64,000 bases of DNA. It comes from Lathyrus oleraceus. Its lineage: Eukaryota > Streptophyta > Magnoliopsida > Fabales > Fabaceae. A program made the position numbers and the translations under genes. The first letter of the stretch is position 1. Each line of letters starts with the position of its first letter. The stretch is taken from NCBI RefSeq assembly GCF_024323335.1, contig NC_066581.1, positions 464,353,527-464,417,526 on the forward strand, read 5' to 3'. The notes under the pieces are model-generated. The model did not search any database. It had not been told where the DNA came from and saw only the letters and a list, made by a program, of their open reading frames with translations. This document shows positions 10,807-21,439 of this stretch, piece after piece.

Positions 10807-11533
10807 CTTATTTTCCCTAGTGGGCCTTTCCTAGCGTTTGTTTGTTTATTGTCTATTGTGTGTTATTTATTTATTGCTTTGCATACTTATATGCTTGCAT
10901 TGCATCCTATGTGCGCTTTACTGTTTCATGCATACTGTGCTGGCTGTGTATCTGTTTCGTTGTTGGGTGGGAGTCACAAGAGGTAAAAGGCCCAATATAC
11001 AGACTATGAGTGAACTTTAGGACACCTAGAAATAGAGTGATTCATGGGAAGTGGGTGGTATGGCGCCACTTAGCAGAACATGGTATCACGAGCAGTTCAG
11101 ATTCTGATGGGATATTATCGCTGCATACACCTGGTGTGCATATGGTGATATTCTTGAAAGGATTGTTTATCCTGCGTTTCTCTTGACCTTACCCTGGCCT
11201 AGATTACACCCGTGAGTGGGGCGGGAATGAATCATTTACAGGTACTGATGGTGACTTGTTCTGATGGTGACTTTTGTTTGGTTCTTGTTGGTGACCGTTG
11301 GTTCTGAAGTCTGGGTTCTAAGTTGATGACCATGTTCTATGGTTCCCGGTTCCGAATTCATGCTGAAGTTCTGATCCTGTGCCTTGAGATACACAGCCAA
11401 CCATCCATTGTTTCATCATTTTGCATCATAGCATGTTTACTTTCAAAAAAATAATGCATAAAAAAGAAAGAAAGTTAACCCGCATATGCATATCATTTTT
11501 TAGGTTTATTCAGGAGTCTGTTCACACCGAGAG
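10807..11533 (+). other. Leader of element B
   Basis: Noncoding stretch between PBS and ORF1. It contains short degenerate repeats such as GGTGACTTGT/GGTGACTTTTG/GGTGACCGTTG near 11245-11300. I see no further defined signal in it. Confidence 0.6.
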
Positions 11534-13165
11534 ATGACTGCCATTCTAGAGTTGAAGAGGAAGACTTGCACCTACAACTTTTACCGTGAGCCGTTGACAT
11601 CTTTGGAAGAATTGGGTAATCTCGTGACCGACCGTAATCAGAAAGTTTTTGATGATCAGTATGGGGGTATCTTGGCATTGTTGAAGATGGTAGTTGATCC
11701 GGTACCTCTGCAGACTCTCTTACAGTTCTATGATTCGGAGCTTCGTTGCTTTACTTTTCAGGACTACCAGCTAGCTCCCACTCTTTAAGAGTATTCCATC
11801 CTTATGAATGTCCGAATCAAAAACCGAGTACCTTTCCTGGATGTGCCAAAGGAGGTGGATTTCAAAGTTGTCGCTAAGGCTCTTTATTTGAGCATCAAGG
11901 AAGTGAGTGATAATTGGAAACCCAACGGTGATGTTGTGGGCTTATCCTTGAAGTTCTTGGTAAGAATGGATAAGGAAGAAGCGAAGAAAGGAAATTGGGT
12001 AGCTTTCAACGCTCAGTTGGCTTTCATGATTTATAGAATTATTCTGTTCCCTAGTATGCCTAGTTTCGTGGACCTAGCAGCAATCACTATTTTCATTGGA
12101 GGAAACCCGGTGCCTACCTTGTTAGCTGACACCTATTATGTGATACACAAAAGGAATGGTAAGTGTGGAGCTATCAGGTGTTGTCTTCCGTTGCTACTCA
12201 AGTGGTTCTTGTCTTTTCTACCAACCAATGGACCGTTTGTGGATACTCAGAATACTCACAAATGGACTCAGAGGATCATGTCGCTTACATCTTATGATAT
12301 CAAGTGGAAAGCTTATAGGATTAACGTGCGCAACGTCATTATGAGTTGTGGAGAGTTTCGTAATGTTCCACTCATAGGAACTAGGGGTTGCATCAACTAC
12401 AACCCGGTTCTTTCTCTCCGTCAGTTGGGTTTTGTCATGAATGAAAGGCCGCAAGATGTCGAGATAGCTGAGAGTGTGTACTTTGAGAAACGGAGCGATC
12501 CAGCAAGATTGGAGCAAGTGGGTAAAGCTTGGGAGAATATTGGTATAAAAGATGGATCTGTTTTAGGGAGGAAGTTTGCAATTGCTATGCCTGCTTACAC
12601 TGAGTGGGTCAAGGAAAGAGTTGGAACTTTGTTGCTACCATATGACCGGCTGGAACCATTACAGGAGAAACCGCCTTTGATCCTTTCTGAGAGTGTGCCC
12701 GCTGAGTATTACAAACAAGCCTTAATGGAGAATCGCTAGTTGAAAGAAAATGAACAAGAGATCCAAATGGAGCTTTACAAAGCAAAAGCTGATAGGCTGA
12801 ATTTGGCTCATAAACTCAAAGGAGTGCAAGGTGAAAGTGCTAGTAGATCAGGAAACAAAAAGAGGTCCTATGATGAGATAGAAAAAATGTTGGATGAAGA
12901 ACACCATGAACGCTTGAGATTACAAAAAGCAGAAGCCACTTACAAAAGGAAGATACGAGACTTGGAAACACAGCTTAAGGACAAAGATACTAAGTTGAAG
13001 AAAGAGGTAGATCTGAGGCATGCAGCAGAGATCCAGCTCCGAGGAAGTGACATCCGTGCATCTCATTTCCTAGAGGAAGTTGTTGAACTCAGGGTGCAAC
13101 TGAAAGAGAAGCTCACCCCTCTACCTGAGCGTTCAGAGTGTGACCGATTGATGGATCAATGCTAG
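11534..13165 (+). pseudogene. Element B ORF1 (Tat-specific protein), two in-frame stops
   Basis: One frame runs 11534-13165, broken by TAA at 11786-11788 and TAG at 12737-12739. It is clearly homologous to ORF1 of D: shared stretches include LQFYDSELRCF versus LAQFYDPLYHCF, NPVPTLLADTY versus NPVPTLLGDAY, CGEFRNVPLIGTRGCINYNP versus CGEFPNVPLLGTCGGISYNP, and RRQLGF/LRQLGF. The C-terminal third (from about 12740) is rich in K, E, L and R with coiled-coil character. ORF1 of Tat/Ogre elements lies upstream of gag; its function is not known, and it resembles plant mobile-domain-type proteins. No zinc finger or enzyme motif is visible. Confidence 0.85.
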
Positions 13166-13617
13166 TATTTGAAGACTCTCATTCCTGAAGGACGACTTTC
13201 CTAGTTTGTCTTGTTGTTATTTTGAAGATCACCTCCAGGATTGTTGGCTGGGATTCCTTGTTCTACACTGATGAACTGAATCTTTGCTTGAACTATGTTT
13301 GTATGAACCTTATTTCTCATGACTATAGATGAGATTATTGATGTTTCACTTTTGCTTGCCGTCAAGTGTATGTTGCTTCTTTGTTGTTTATGTTCCGCCT
13401 ACAAGTGCAGGTTGCCATTTTTCAAAGGTGGACGAGACTCTTGAATACTTGAGAAATAATAAAACATAGCATACACATCATACGCATCATACACATATCA
13501 TTCTTGCATCATTACAGGTGTTCTGGAAGAGGATTTCTCATTCTGGTTCCCGTTTCAAGCAGGATTGCTGAGCATCGTCCGCAACGTTACGCAACAAGGC
13601 AGAATCAACAGAAGACC
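13166..13617 (+). other. Spacer between ORF1 and gag, element B
   Basis: About 450 bp, T-rich, without a supported gene. Short CATACACATCATACGCATC-type repeats lie near 13470-13500. A frame continues upstream of the gag ATG from 13504, but the homologous start in D is the Met-Glu-Gln before the coiled coil, so ATG 13618 is preferred here. Confidence 0.5.
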
Positions 13618-15303
13618 ATGGATAAATTTCAAGCAGATCTAGCAGAGATGAGGACCAACATGGCCCAGTTCATAAGTATGATGCAAAGGGTAGTGTAAGG
13701 GCAAGAGGAACTCCGAGCCTTGGTCCAGAGACAAGAAACTGTGATTCCCCCTGTCGGTCAGAATCCGCCAGAAGGGACCCCTGTCGATGATGCTGTTGTT
13801 ACCAACCCTGTCAATAACCATGTTGATGGTGACGAATTGCATGGTATTAGAATCAATGGACAACCCATCTTTACAGAGGCTGCTAATGCTCGAGCGACAC
13901 GTGCTCCAGTTCACCATCCTTCTCATTTGGTTGACAAGCAAGAAGATATGTTCACTATTCCCAGTGATGATGATGAATTTGGAAAGACGGAAGAGAGAGA
14001 TAGAAAGGTCGACGCCCTTGCTGAAAAGATTCGCGCCATGGAGTGCCAGAATTCTTTGGGTTTTGATGTTTCTAATATGGGTTTAGTTGATGGGTTGAGG
14101 ATCTCGTACAAGTTCAAAGCGCCATCTTTCGACAAGTACAATGGCACTTCTTGTCCCCGAACTCATGTGCAAGCTTACTACCGGAAGATATCCGCTTATA
14201 CTGATGATGAAAAAATGTGGATGTACTTTTTCCAAGACAGCTTGTCTGGAGCCTTTTTGGATTGGTACATGGACTTGAGAAAAGATTCTGTCAGAAGCTG
14301 GAGAGAGTTAGGTGAAGCTTTTCTGAGGCAGTACAAGCATAACATGGACATGGCATTGAGCAGAACCCAGTTGCAGTGTTTGTTTCAAAAGACCGGTGAG
14401 AGTTTCAAGGAATACGCCCAGAGGTGGCGCGAGCTAGCTGCGAGAGTACAACCTCCGATGTTGGAGAGAGAATTGACAGATATGTTCATTGGAGCCCTGC
14501 AAGGTGTATTCATGGATCGTATGGGAAGTTGCCCATTTGGTAGTTTTTCGGATGTTGTGATTTACGGAGAAAGAACTGAAAGTCTTATCAAAGCGGGAAA
14601 AATCCAAGACCCTGGTTCTTCAAGTTCTTCAAGTGTTAAGAAACCATTTTCAGGGGCACCCAGAAGGAGAGAGGGTGAGACAAATGCTATATATAATCAG
14701 AGAAATGGAAACAAAGGACAACAATACCGTCAAGTTGCTGTTGTGACTATTCCAGCAACCCAACCTCAACAACAACAAAGAGGACAGCCACAACAACAAC
14801 AGCAACACCCATTCCAACCAAGACAAAGAATGCCAGATCGTCATTTTGATCCGTTGCCAATGACTTATGCTGAATTACTCCCTGAACTGCTCAGGTTAGA
14901 GTTTGTTGAACTTCGCACTATGGCTCCATTAACAAGGATTCCCGCTGGTTATGATGTTAATGTCCGTTGTGATTTTCATTCTGGTGCGCCAAGGCACCAC
15001 ATCGAGAATTGTTGGGCTTTTCACCATAAAGTTCAGGATTTGATTGATGCCAAGATGATTAACTTTGCTCCTACTCCGAATGTGGTGAATAATCCTATGC
15101 CTCATCATGGAAGGCCCAGAGTAAATGGTGTGGAAGATGGGGAAAATTTGAACTTGGTAGTCAATGTTAATGATGTTCAGACTTCGTTGTTTGTAGTGAA
15201 GGAACGTCGTCTTAGAGGGGGAGTATTCCCGGGATGTGACAAGAATTGTTCAGATTGTGGTAATCATGAAAACGGTTGTGCGAAATTGAAAGAAGGTATC
15301 TAG
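13618..15303 (+). pseudogene. gag: Element B gag, two in-frame stops
   Basis: Starts ATG 13618 (MDKFQADLAEMR). A stop at 13696-13698 interrupts the N-terminal coiled coil, and the frame goes on to TAG at 15301-15303, after which gag-like residues continue. The central part has the retrotransposon Gag signature (FFQDSLSGAFLDWYMDL and FKEYAQRWRELAARV). A Gln-rich stretch (about 14760-14830) precedes an atypical zinc knuckle near 14970, C-x2-H-x5-H-x4-C (CDFHSGAPRHHIENC), which is also found in D gag. The protein would package element RNA in virus-like particles. The frame is the same as that of the protease remnant downstream, unlike in D. Confidence 0.85.
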
Positions 15304-15515
15304 GAATTGATGAACGAAGGTTGTTTACAGTTTGATCAGAAAGGTCCATGTACTTTCACTAGTGCTGGATTAATGAATCACGGGGATGTCTTTGCAACAT
15401 ACAATGAAGATGGTGACGGTGATTGTGATATGGATAATTGGGTGCGCCCGTGTGCTCCGGGGGGAGAAGATCAACAATTGGACTGCTGAAGAAATAGTCC
15501 AAGTTACTCTTCAAA
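15304..15515 (+). pseudogene. pro: Element B protease remnant, core deleted, with frameshift
   Basis: After the gag stop the residues ELMNEG match the D gag end. The sequence then jumps to the protease C-terminus: TFTSAGLMNHG aligns to LFTSGGFIHAD of D, and DNWVRPCAPGG to NNFIIPGG. About 400 residues with the DTGSS active site and the LLGRPW flap are absent. A run of six G at about 15458-15463 carries one base too many, and the frame passes to the pol frame just before NNWTAEE. B therefore cannot make a protease. Confidence 0.8.
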
Positions 15516-18500
15516 CACAAATTGATCTTGCGGATTTCATTAAAAACAGTTCTGTTATGGCTCAGTATGACTTTGATAATCCCAATTACCAAGCCGAAGA
15601 GGAGAGTGAAGAAGATTGTGAACTCGCCAAAGAATTAGCCAGACTATTGAAACAGGAGGAAATGGTCATTCAACCTCATCAGGAAGAGTTGGAAGTCATT
15701 AACCTTGGTACTGAGGACGCAAAGAAAGAGATCAAGATAGGGGCTGCTTTAGAGGAAAAGGTCAAGAGAGGGCTGATTGAAATGCTACAAGAATATGTGG
15801 ATGTATTCGCATGGTCGTATCAAGATATGCCTGGTTTGGATACAAATATTGTGGTGCACAGACTACCTCTCAGAGAAGACTGTCCTTCGGTAAAGCAGAA
15901 GCTTCACAGAACTAGTCCTGATATGGCTGTCAAGATCAAAGAGGAGGTTCAGAAACAGTTGGATGCAGGTTTTCTAGCAGTTACCATTTATCCCCCTTGG
16001 GTGGCCAACATCGTACCCGTGCCGAAGAAGGATGGTAAAGTCAGGATGTGTGTTGATTACCGAGATTTAAATAGAGCCAATCCAAAAGATGACTTCCCAT
16101 TACCTCACATTGATGTATTGGTCGATAACACTGCTCAGTCCTCGGTTTTATCTTTCATGGATGGATTTTATGGCTATAATCAGATCAAGATGGCGCTAGA
16201 AGACATGGAGAAGACGGCATTCATTACACCTTGGGGCACGTTCTGTTATAAGGTAATGCCATTTGGGTTGAAGAACGCCGGTGCTACCTACCAAAGAGCT
16301 ATGACGACTCTCTTTCATGATATGATGCACAAAGAAATTGAAGTGTACGTGGATGATATGATTGTGAAGTCTCAGATAGAAGAGGAGCATTTGGTAAACT
16401 TGCAAAAGTTGTTCGAAAGATTGAGAAAGTTCAAACTGAGGCTGAATCCAAACAAGTGTACGTTTGGAGTGAGATCTGGAAAGCTGTTAGGTTTCATTGT
16501 CAATAAGAAAGGGATTGAGGTTGATCCAGCGAAAGTAAAAGCTATTCAAGAAATGTCTGAACCAAGAACGGAAAAGCAGGTTCGTGGGTTTTTAGGGAGG
16601 TTGAACTGCATTGCACGGTTCATATCTCACCTAACAGCTACGTGCGAACCGATAATTAAATTGCTAAGAAAAGATCAAGCAATCAGGTGGAACAATGATT
16701 GTCAAAAAGCTTTTGATAAGATAAAAGAATATTTGCAGAAACCTACAATTCTTATACCTCCAGTTCCCGGGAGGCCTCTGATAATGTACCTTTCAGTAAC
16801 AGAGAATTCGATGGGGTGTGTATTGGGATAGCATGACGAGTCTGGTCGAAAAGAGCATGCAATATACTACCTTAGCAAAAAGTTTACCGACTGTGAAACA
16901 AGATATTCGTTGCTCGAGAAAACTTGCTGCGCTTTGGCATGGGCTTCTCGCCGACTAAGACAGTATATGTTGAACCATACTACCTTGTTGATTTCTAAGA
17001 TGGACCCGGTAAAGTATATCTTTGAAAAGCCGGCTCTTACCAGATGAGTGGCTCGTTGGCAGATGATTTTTACAGAGTATGATATCCAGTACACGTCGCA
17101 AAAGGCCATCAAGGGTAGTATTCTGTCTGATTACCTTGCCGAGCAACCAATTGATGACTCTCAGCCGATGATGTTTGAATTCCCCGATGAAGATATCATG
17201 TACTTAAAGATGAAAGATTGTGAGGAGCCTCTTGTCGAGGAAGGACCGGATCCCGATGACAAGTGGACACTGATGTTTGAAGGGGCGGTAAATATGAATG
17301 GAAATGGTGTTGGGGCAGTACTCATTAATCCTAAAGGTGCACACATACCTTTTTTCGCCAGATTGACTTTTGAAGTAACCAACAACGAAGCTGAGTACGA
17401 GGCCTGTATCATGGGGATTGAGGAAGCCATCGACCTAAGGATCAAAAATATGGACATTTATGGAGATTCTGCTCTAGTGATTAACCAAGTCAATGGGGAC
17501 TAGAATACTCATCAGCCGCATTTGATTCCTTATAGAGATTACACCAGAAGGATCCTGACTTCCTTCAAGACAGTAAAGTTGTATCATGTACCCCGAGATG
17601 AAAATCAAATGGCTGATGCCTTAGCCACATTGTCTTCCATGATTAAAGTCCATTGGCAAAATCATGTGCCACACGTTATTGTGAATCGACTCGAGAGGCC
17701 TGCGTATGTGTTTGCAGCCGAGTCTGTTATTGATGAGAAGCCGTGGTTTTATGATATTAAGAATTTCCTCAAAAGCCAAGAGTATCCTGAAGGAGCGTCA
17801 AAGAATGACAAGAAGACATTGAGAAGGCTAGCTGGAAGCTTTTACTTGAACAAGGATGATGTGTTGTACAAGAGGAACTTTGACATGGTTCTGCTCAGAT
17901 GTGTGGTTAGACATGAAGCAGACATGTTAATGCAGGAAGTACACGAGGGATCTTTCGGTACCCATGCTGGTGGTCATGCAATGGCCAAGAAGTTGTTAAG
18001 AGCCGGTTATTAACGGATAACCATGGAATGTGATTGTTTCAAATACGCTCGGAAGTGCACAAATGTCAGATATATGCAGATAAAGTGCATGTACCACCAA
18101 ACCCTCTGAATATTATGAATTTTCCTTGGCCATTCGCGATGTGGGGCATCGATATGATTGGAAAGATTGAACCTACTGCTTCTAATGGACATCGCTTCAT
18201 CCTAGTCACGATTGATTACTTTACCAAGTGGGTGGAAGCAGCTTCCTATGCCAATGTTACCAGACAAGTGGTTGCTCGATTCATTAAGAAAGAAATTATC
18301 TGTCGTTATGGGGTTCCTGAGAGAATCATCACTGATAATGGTTCGAATCTCAATAACAAGATGATGAAAGAGCTTTGCAAAGACTTTAAGATCGAGCACC
18401 ACAATTCTTCTCCTTACAGACCAAAGATGAATGGTGCTGTAGAGGCGGCAAACAAGAACATTAAGAAGATTGTGCAAAAGATGGTTGTGACGTACAAGGA

Positions 18501-18993
18501 TTGGCATGAGATGTTGCCTTTCGCTTTGCATGGGTATCGTACCTCAGTGCGTACGTCAATAGGGGCAACTCCGTTTTCACTTGTGTATGGCATGGAGGCA
18601 GTCTTGCCAGTAGAAGTTGAAATCCCTTCTTTGAGGGTGATGATGGATGTAAAACTTGACGAGGCTGAGTGGGTTCAAGCCAGGTTTGATGAGTTAAATT
18701 TAATTGAGGAAAAGCGATTAGCAGCGGTGTGCCATGGACAACTATATCAGAGAAGGATGAAGAAGGCCTTTGACCAGAAAGTGCGTCCTCGAAGCTATTA
18801 GATAGGTGACTTAGTTTTGAAGAGGATCCTTCCTCCCGGTACAGATAACAGGGGCAAGTGGACTCCGAATTATGAAGGTCCATATGTTGTTAAGAAAGTC
18901 TTTTCTGGTGGAGCCTTGATGCTTACAACTATGGATGGTGAAGATTTTTCGTCTCCTGTGAATTCAGATGTAGTCAAAAAATACTTCGCATAA
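15516..18993 (+). pseudogene. pol: Element B pol, several stops and a frameshift
   Basis: Polyprotein with RT (YVDDMIVKS near 16355), RNase H, archaeal-type RNase H and integrase, ending KKYFA at 18991-18993. Lesions relative to A are: TAG 16829-16831 (CAG in A), TGA 17045-17047 (CAA), TAG 17501-17503 (TGG), TAA 18011-18013 (TAC), one base lost near 18057 in the integrase zinc finger, and TAG 18799-18801 (CAG). RT also has FMDGFYGYNQ where others have FSGYNQ. Coding runs straight from the protease C-terminus into RT without the intron seen in C and D. Confidence 0.9.
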
Positions 18994-19003
18994 ATTGACC
19001 CGC

Positions 19004-19205
19004 TGGACAAAGAAAAAAAGTCCAGGAAAAAAAGGGCATCCCGGTGAACCTAGAGAAAAAGAAAAGAAAAAGGTTCGGGCAAAAGTTAGGGATAAAGAAT
19101 AAAAATAATATGTACACCCGGTAAGTCAAAAACCTGCAAAGGCGGCTTAGGAAAAAATGGGTATCCCGGTGTATTGAAAACCTGAAAAGGCGGTCCAGGA
19201 AAAAG
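19004..19205 (+). promoter_or_regulatory. Post-pol compound hairpins, element B
   Basis: Same four modules as in A: CTGGAC / GTCCAG; GAACC / GGTTC; TAAG / CTTA around CCT-GCAA-AGG; and an outer arm pairing with TCCA around CCT-GAAA-AGG. In the last one the inner loop is GAAA where A has AAAA. Confidence 0.55.
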
Positions 19206-20337
19206 AGGGATTAAAGCGAAGACTACAGTCTGAGTTATCTGTACTTCATCGCGTTTCAGTGTCTACCATCTAGAAGGATATGATCGGTCTAATCACTCTT
19301 CTCAGAAAGCAAAGAATTTGGGGGAAATTGAAGATCTATGAGTCATAACAGAATTGGAAAATAGTGGAATGCCGTGTTCACATTGCTAATAGGATAGTTT
19401 ATTTTCTCTTTTGGCGCAATTACCTCTTCCTAGGAATTGCTTCCTGATGTATTCGCCTTTATAGGCCATTCTCAATCAATAAAAGTCGTTATTCAGTCAA
19501 ATTGCTCTCTTGTTTTTTTTATTTCTACTATTTTGTTTGCAAAAAACGTCCGAATTTTTGATAAACATTGCATCTAAAAAACATGAAGGCTAGACAATGA
19601 CGTGCGAAAAGATAAAACATCTGAAAATCATTTTGAATGTTGAGTACACTTGAGTATATTTTGTCCATATGATCCCCCGGGGCATGTATGTACTGCCGTT
19701 TCGCAAGTCACTATCTTTGATTGATGGCTAAAGCAGATGAGCCAATGTTTGTTCCAAGGAAGACCCTGTTGTTTCAACACTGCCCAGTCACGTAAGAAGT
19801 TGCGTCATCTAAGTCGAGTTCAGAATTTGTTTCCCCAGCATGGTCGAGAGGTTGGTGTTTTCCCAACAAGTGACTCCCCAGTTGAGTTGGTTTCTCTACC
19901 GTTCCGAGAATGTCAGTTCAGTAAGTATCCTCAGTAGAATTGTTGTATCTCCTCACAGAGTTGGAAGATCAAATCAGGAATGGTATGCTTAGTAAAATGA
20001 TCATTCTCTTTCCCAGCACGAGTTTTCCTCCCTTTGCATCTTGCATGTAATAATCATCATTTGCATTCGCATTCTCAAATCGCGTAGCATTCCCATTCAG
20101 TGTGGAGCATTACGCCATATAAAACTCAAACATATGCATACATGTATTAAACCAGATTGGATCATATCTCTGGAAGAGATGGATCATTTTTCAACATCAG
20201 TGTAGCACATTTGCAGCAGTTGCTCTTGGCAACATTCAGAATCGATAATCCTAGTGAGATTTATTTTCTCACCAGTCCGTGAAAGGAAAGCCTGATTCTC
20301 TCCCCAGTTTAGTCTCTGGCAAGTGTCTGCCTTATTT

Positions 20338-21310
20338 TGACATATGTAAATGTCATCCTTGCGATACCGGTAAGTGTCGTGTTGATCCCCGTAAATGTCT
20401 GTGCTTTTCTTTGATGTCGGTAAACATCATCTTTCGATGTCGGTAAACGTCGAATTCCAATCGTTGGTCATCATTAAATGGCATGTCTCTCACGGTGTCT
20501 ACAAAAAATCGTTTTGTCAACACCCGTGTGTGTCCTTTCCCTTTTTGGTGTCGGTAAACATCATTGATTCGATGTCGGTAAACATCGGCCGCTTGTTAAC
20601 CATCGGTAAATGGTTTTGTCATTTAAGATTCCCCAGCAGATTCGCTATCCGTAAATATCGAGTGTTTCATTTTCGCCATCGGTAAATGGATTCGTTTCAT
20701 AAGCGTATTCTTTCTTTGGTGTCGGTAAACATCATTGTTTGGTGTCGGTAAACATCATTGTTCGATGTCGGTAAACATCGAGTTCCTTCCCAGTCATCAG
20801 TAAGTGTATGGCCTTGTTTCACTTATAAACATCTTTGTTCGGTGTCGGTAAACATCATTGTTCGGTGTCGGTAAACATCATTGTTCGATGTCGGTAAACA
20901 TCGAGTTCCTTCCCAGTCATCGGTAAATGTCAGGCCTTGTTTCACTTATAAACATCTTTGTTCAGTGTCGGTAAACATCATTGTTTGGTGTCGGTAAACA
21001 TCATTGTTCGATATCGGTAAACATCGAGTTCCTTCCCAGTCATCGGTAAATGTCTGACCTTGTTTCACTTATAAACATCTTTGTTCGATGTCGGTAAACA
21101 TCGAGTTCCATCCCAGTCATCGGTAAATGTCTGGTCTTGTTTCACTTTTCCCTCCCCAGTGAAGCCGCCATCGGTAAATGGCTTCGCTTTCCTTGATATC
21201 GGTAAATATCAAATCTGCTTTGAAGTCGCCATCGGTAAATGGCCTCGCTTTCCTTGATATCGGTAAATATCAAATTTGTTTTGAAGCCGCTATAGGTAAA
21301 CGGCCTCGCT
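20338..21310 (+). repeat. CGGTAA-loop hairpin array, element B
   Basis: Same organisation as the A array, with many single-base differences. Perfect stems include TTGATAT/ATATCAA (about 21192 and 21256), GCCAT/ATGGC (about 21167 and 21229) and CGATGT/ACATCG. Three copies of the ~125-130 bp higher-order unit with CACTTATAAACATC are seen (about 20820, 20944 and 21066). Confidence 0.8.
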
Positions 21311-21424
21311 TTCCTCGCTTCGTCACCTACAGAGTGCAAATTCTCCGGTTCTTTTGGTATTCAATCCCTGTTTACCTTGAAAGTCTGATAGCCGCTGCCT
21401 TCATCCGTTCAGGTTCATAGTTGA

Positions 21425-21439
21425 TTCAATAGGGGCAGC
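21425..21439 (+). promoter_or_regulatory. Polypurine tract, element B
   Basis: CAATAGGGGCAGC directly before the 3' LTR, with one change from A's tract. Confidence 0.65.

Larger units (their letters stand above)
18994..21424 (+). other. Element B 3' untranslated region
   Basis: Collinear with A 5992-8421 and similarly noncoding. Post-pol hairpins lie at about 19004-19205. The PBS complement TCCCCAGCAGATTCGCTA is at 20630-20647, and the CGGTAA-loop array follows. Confidence 0.8.
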
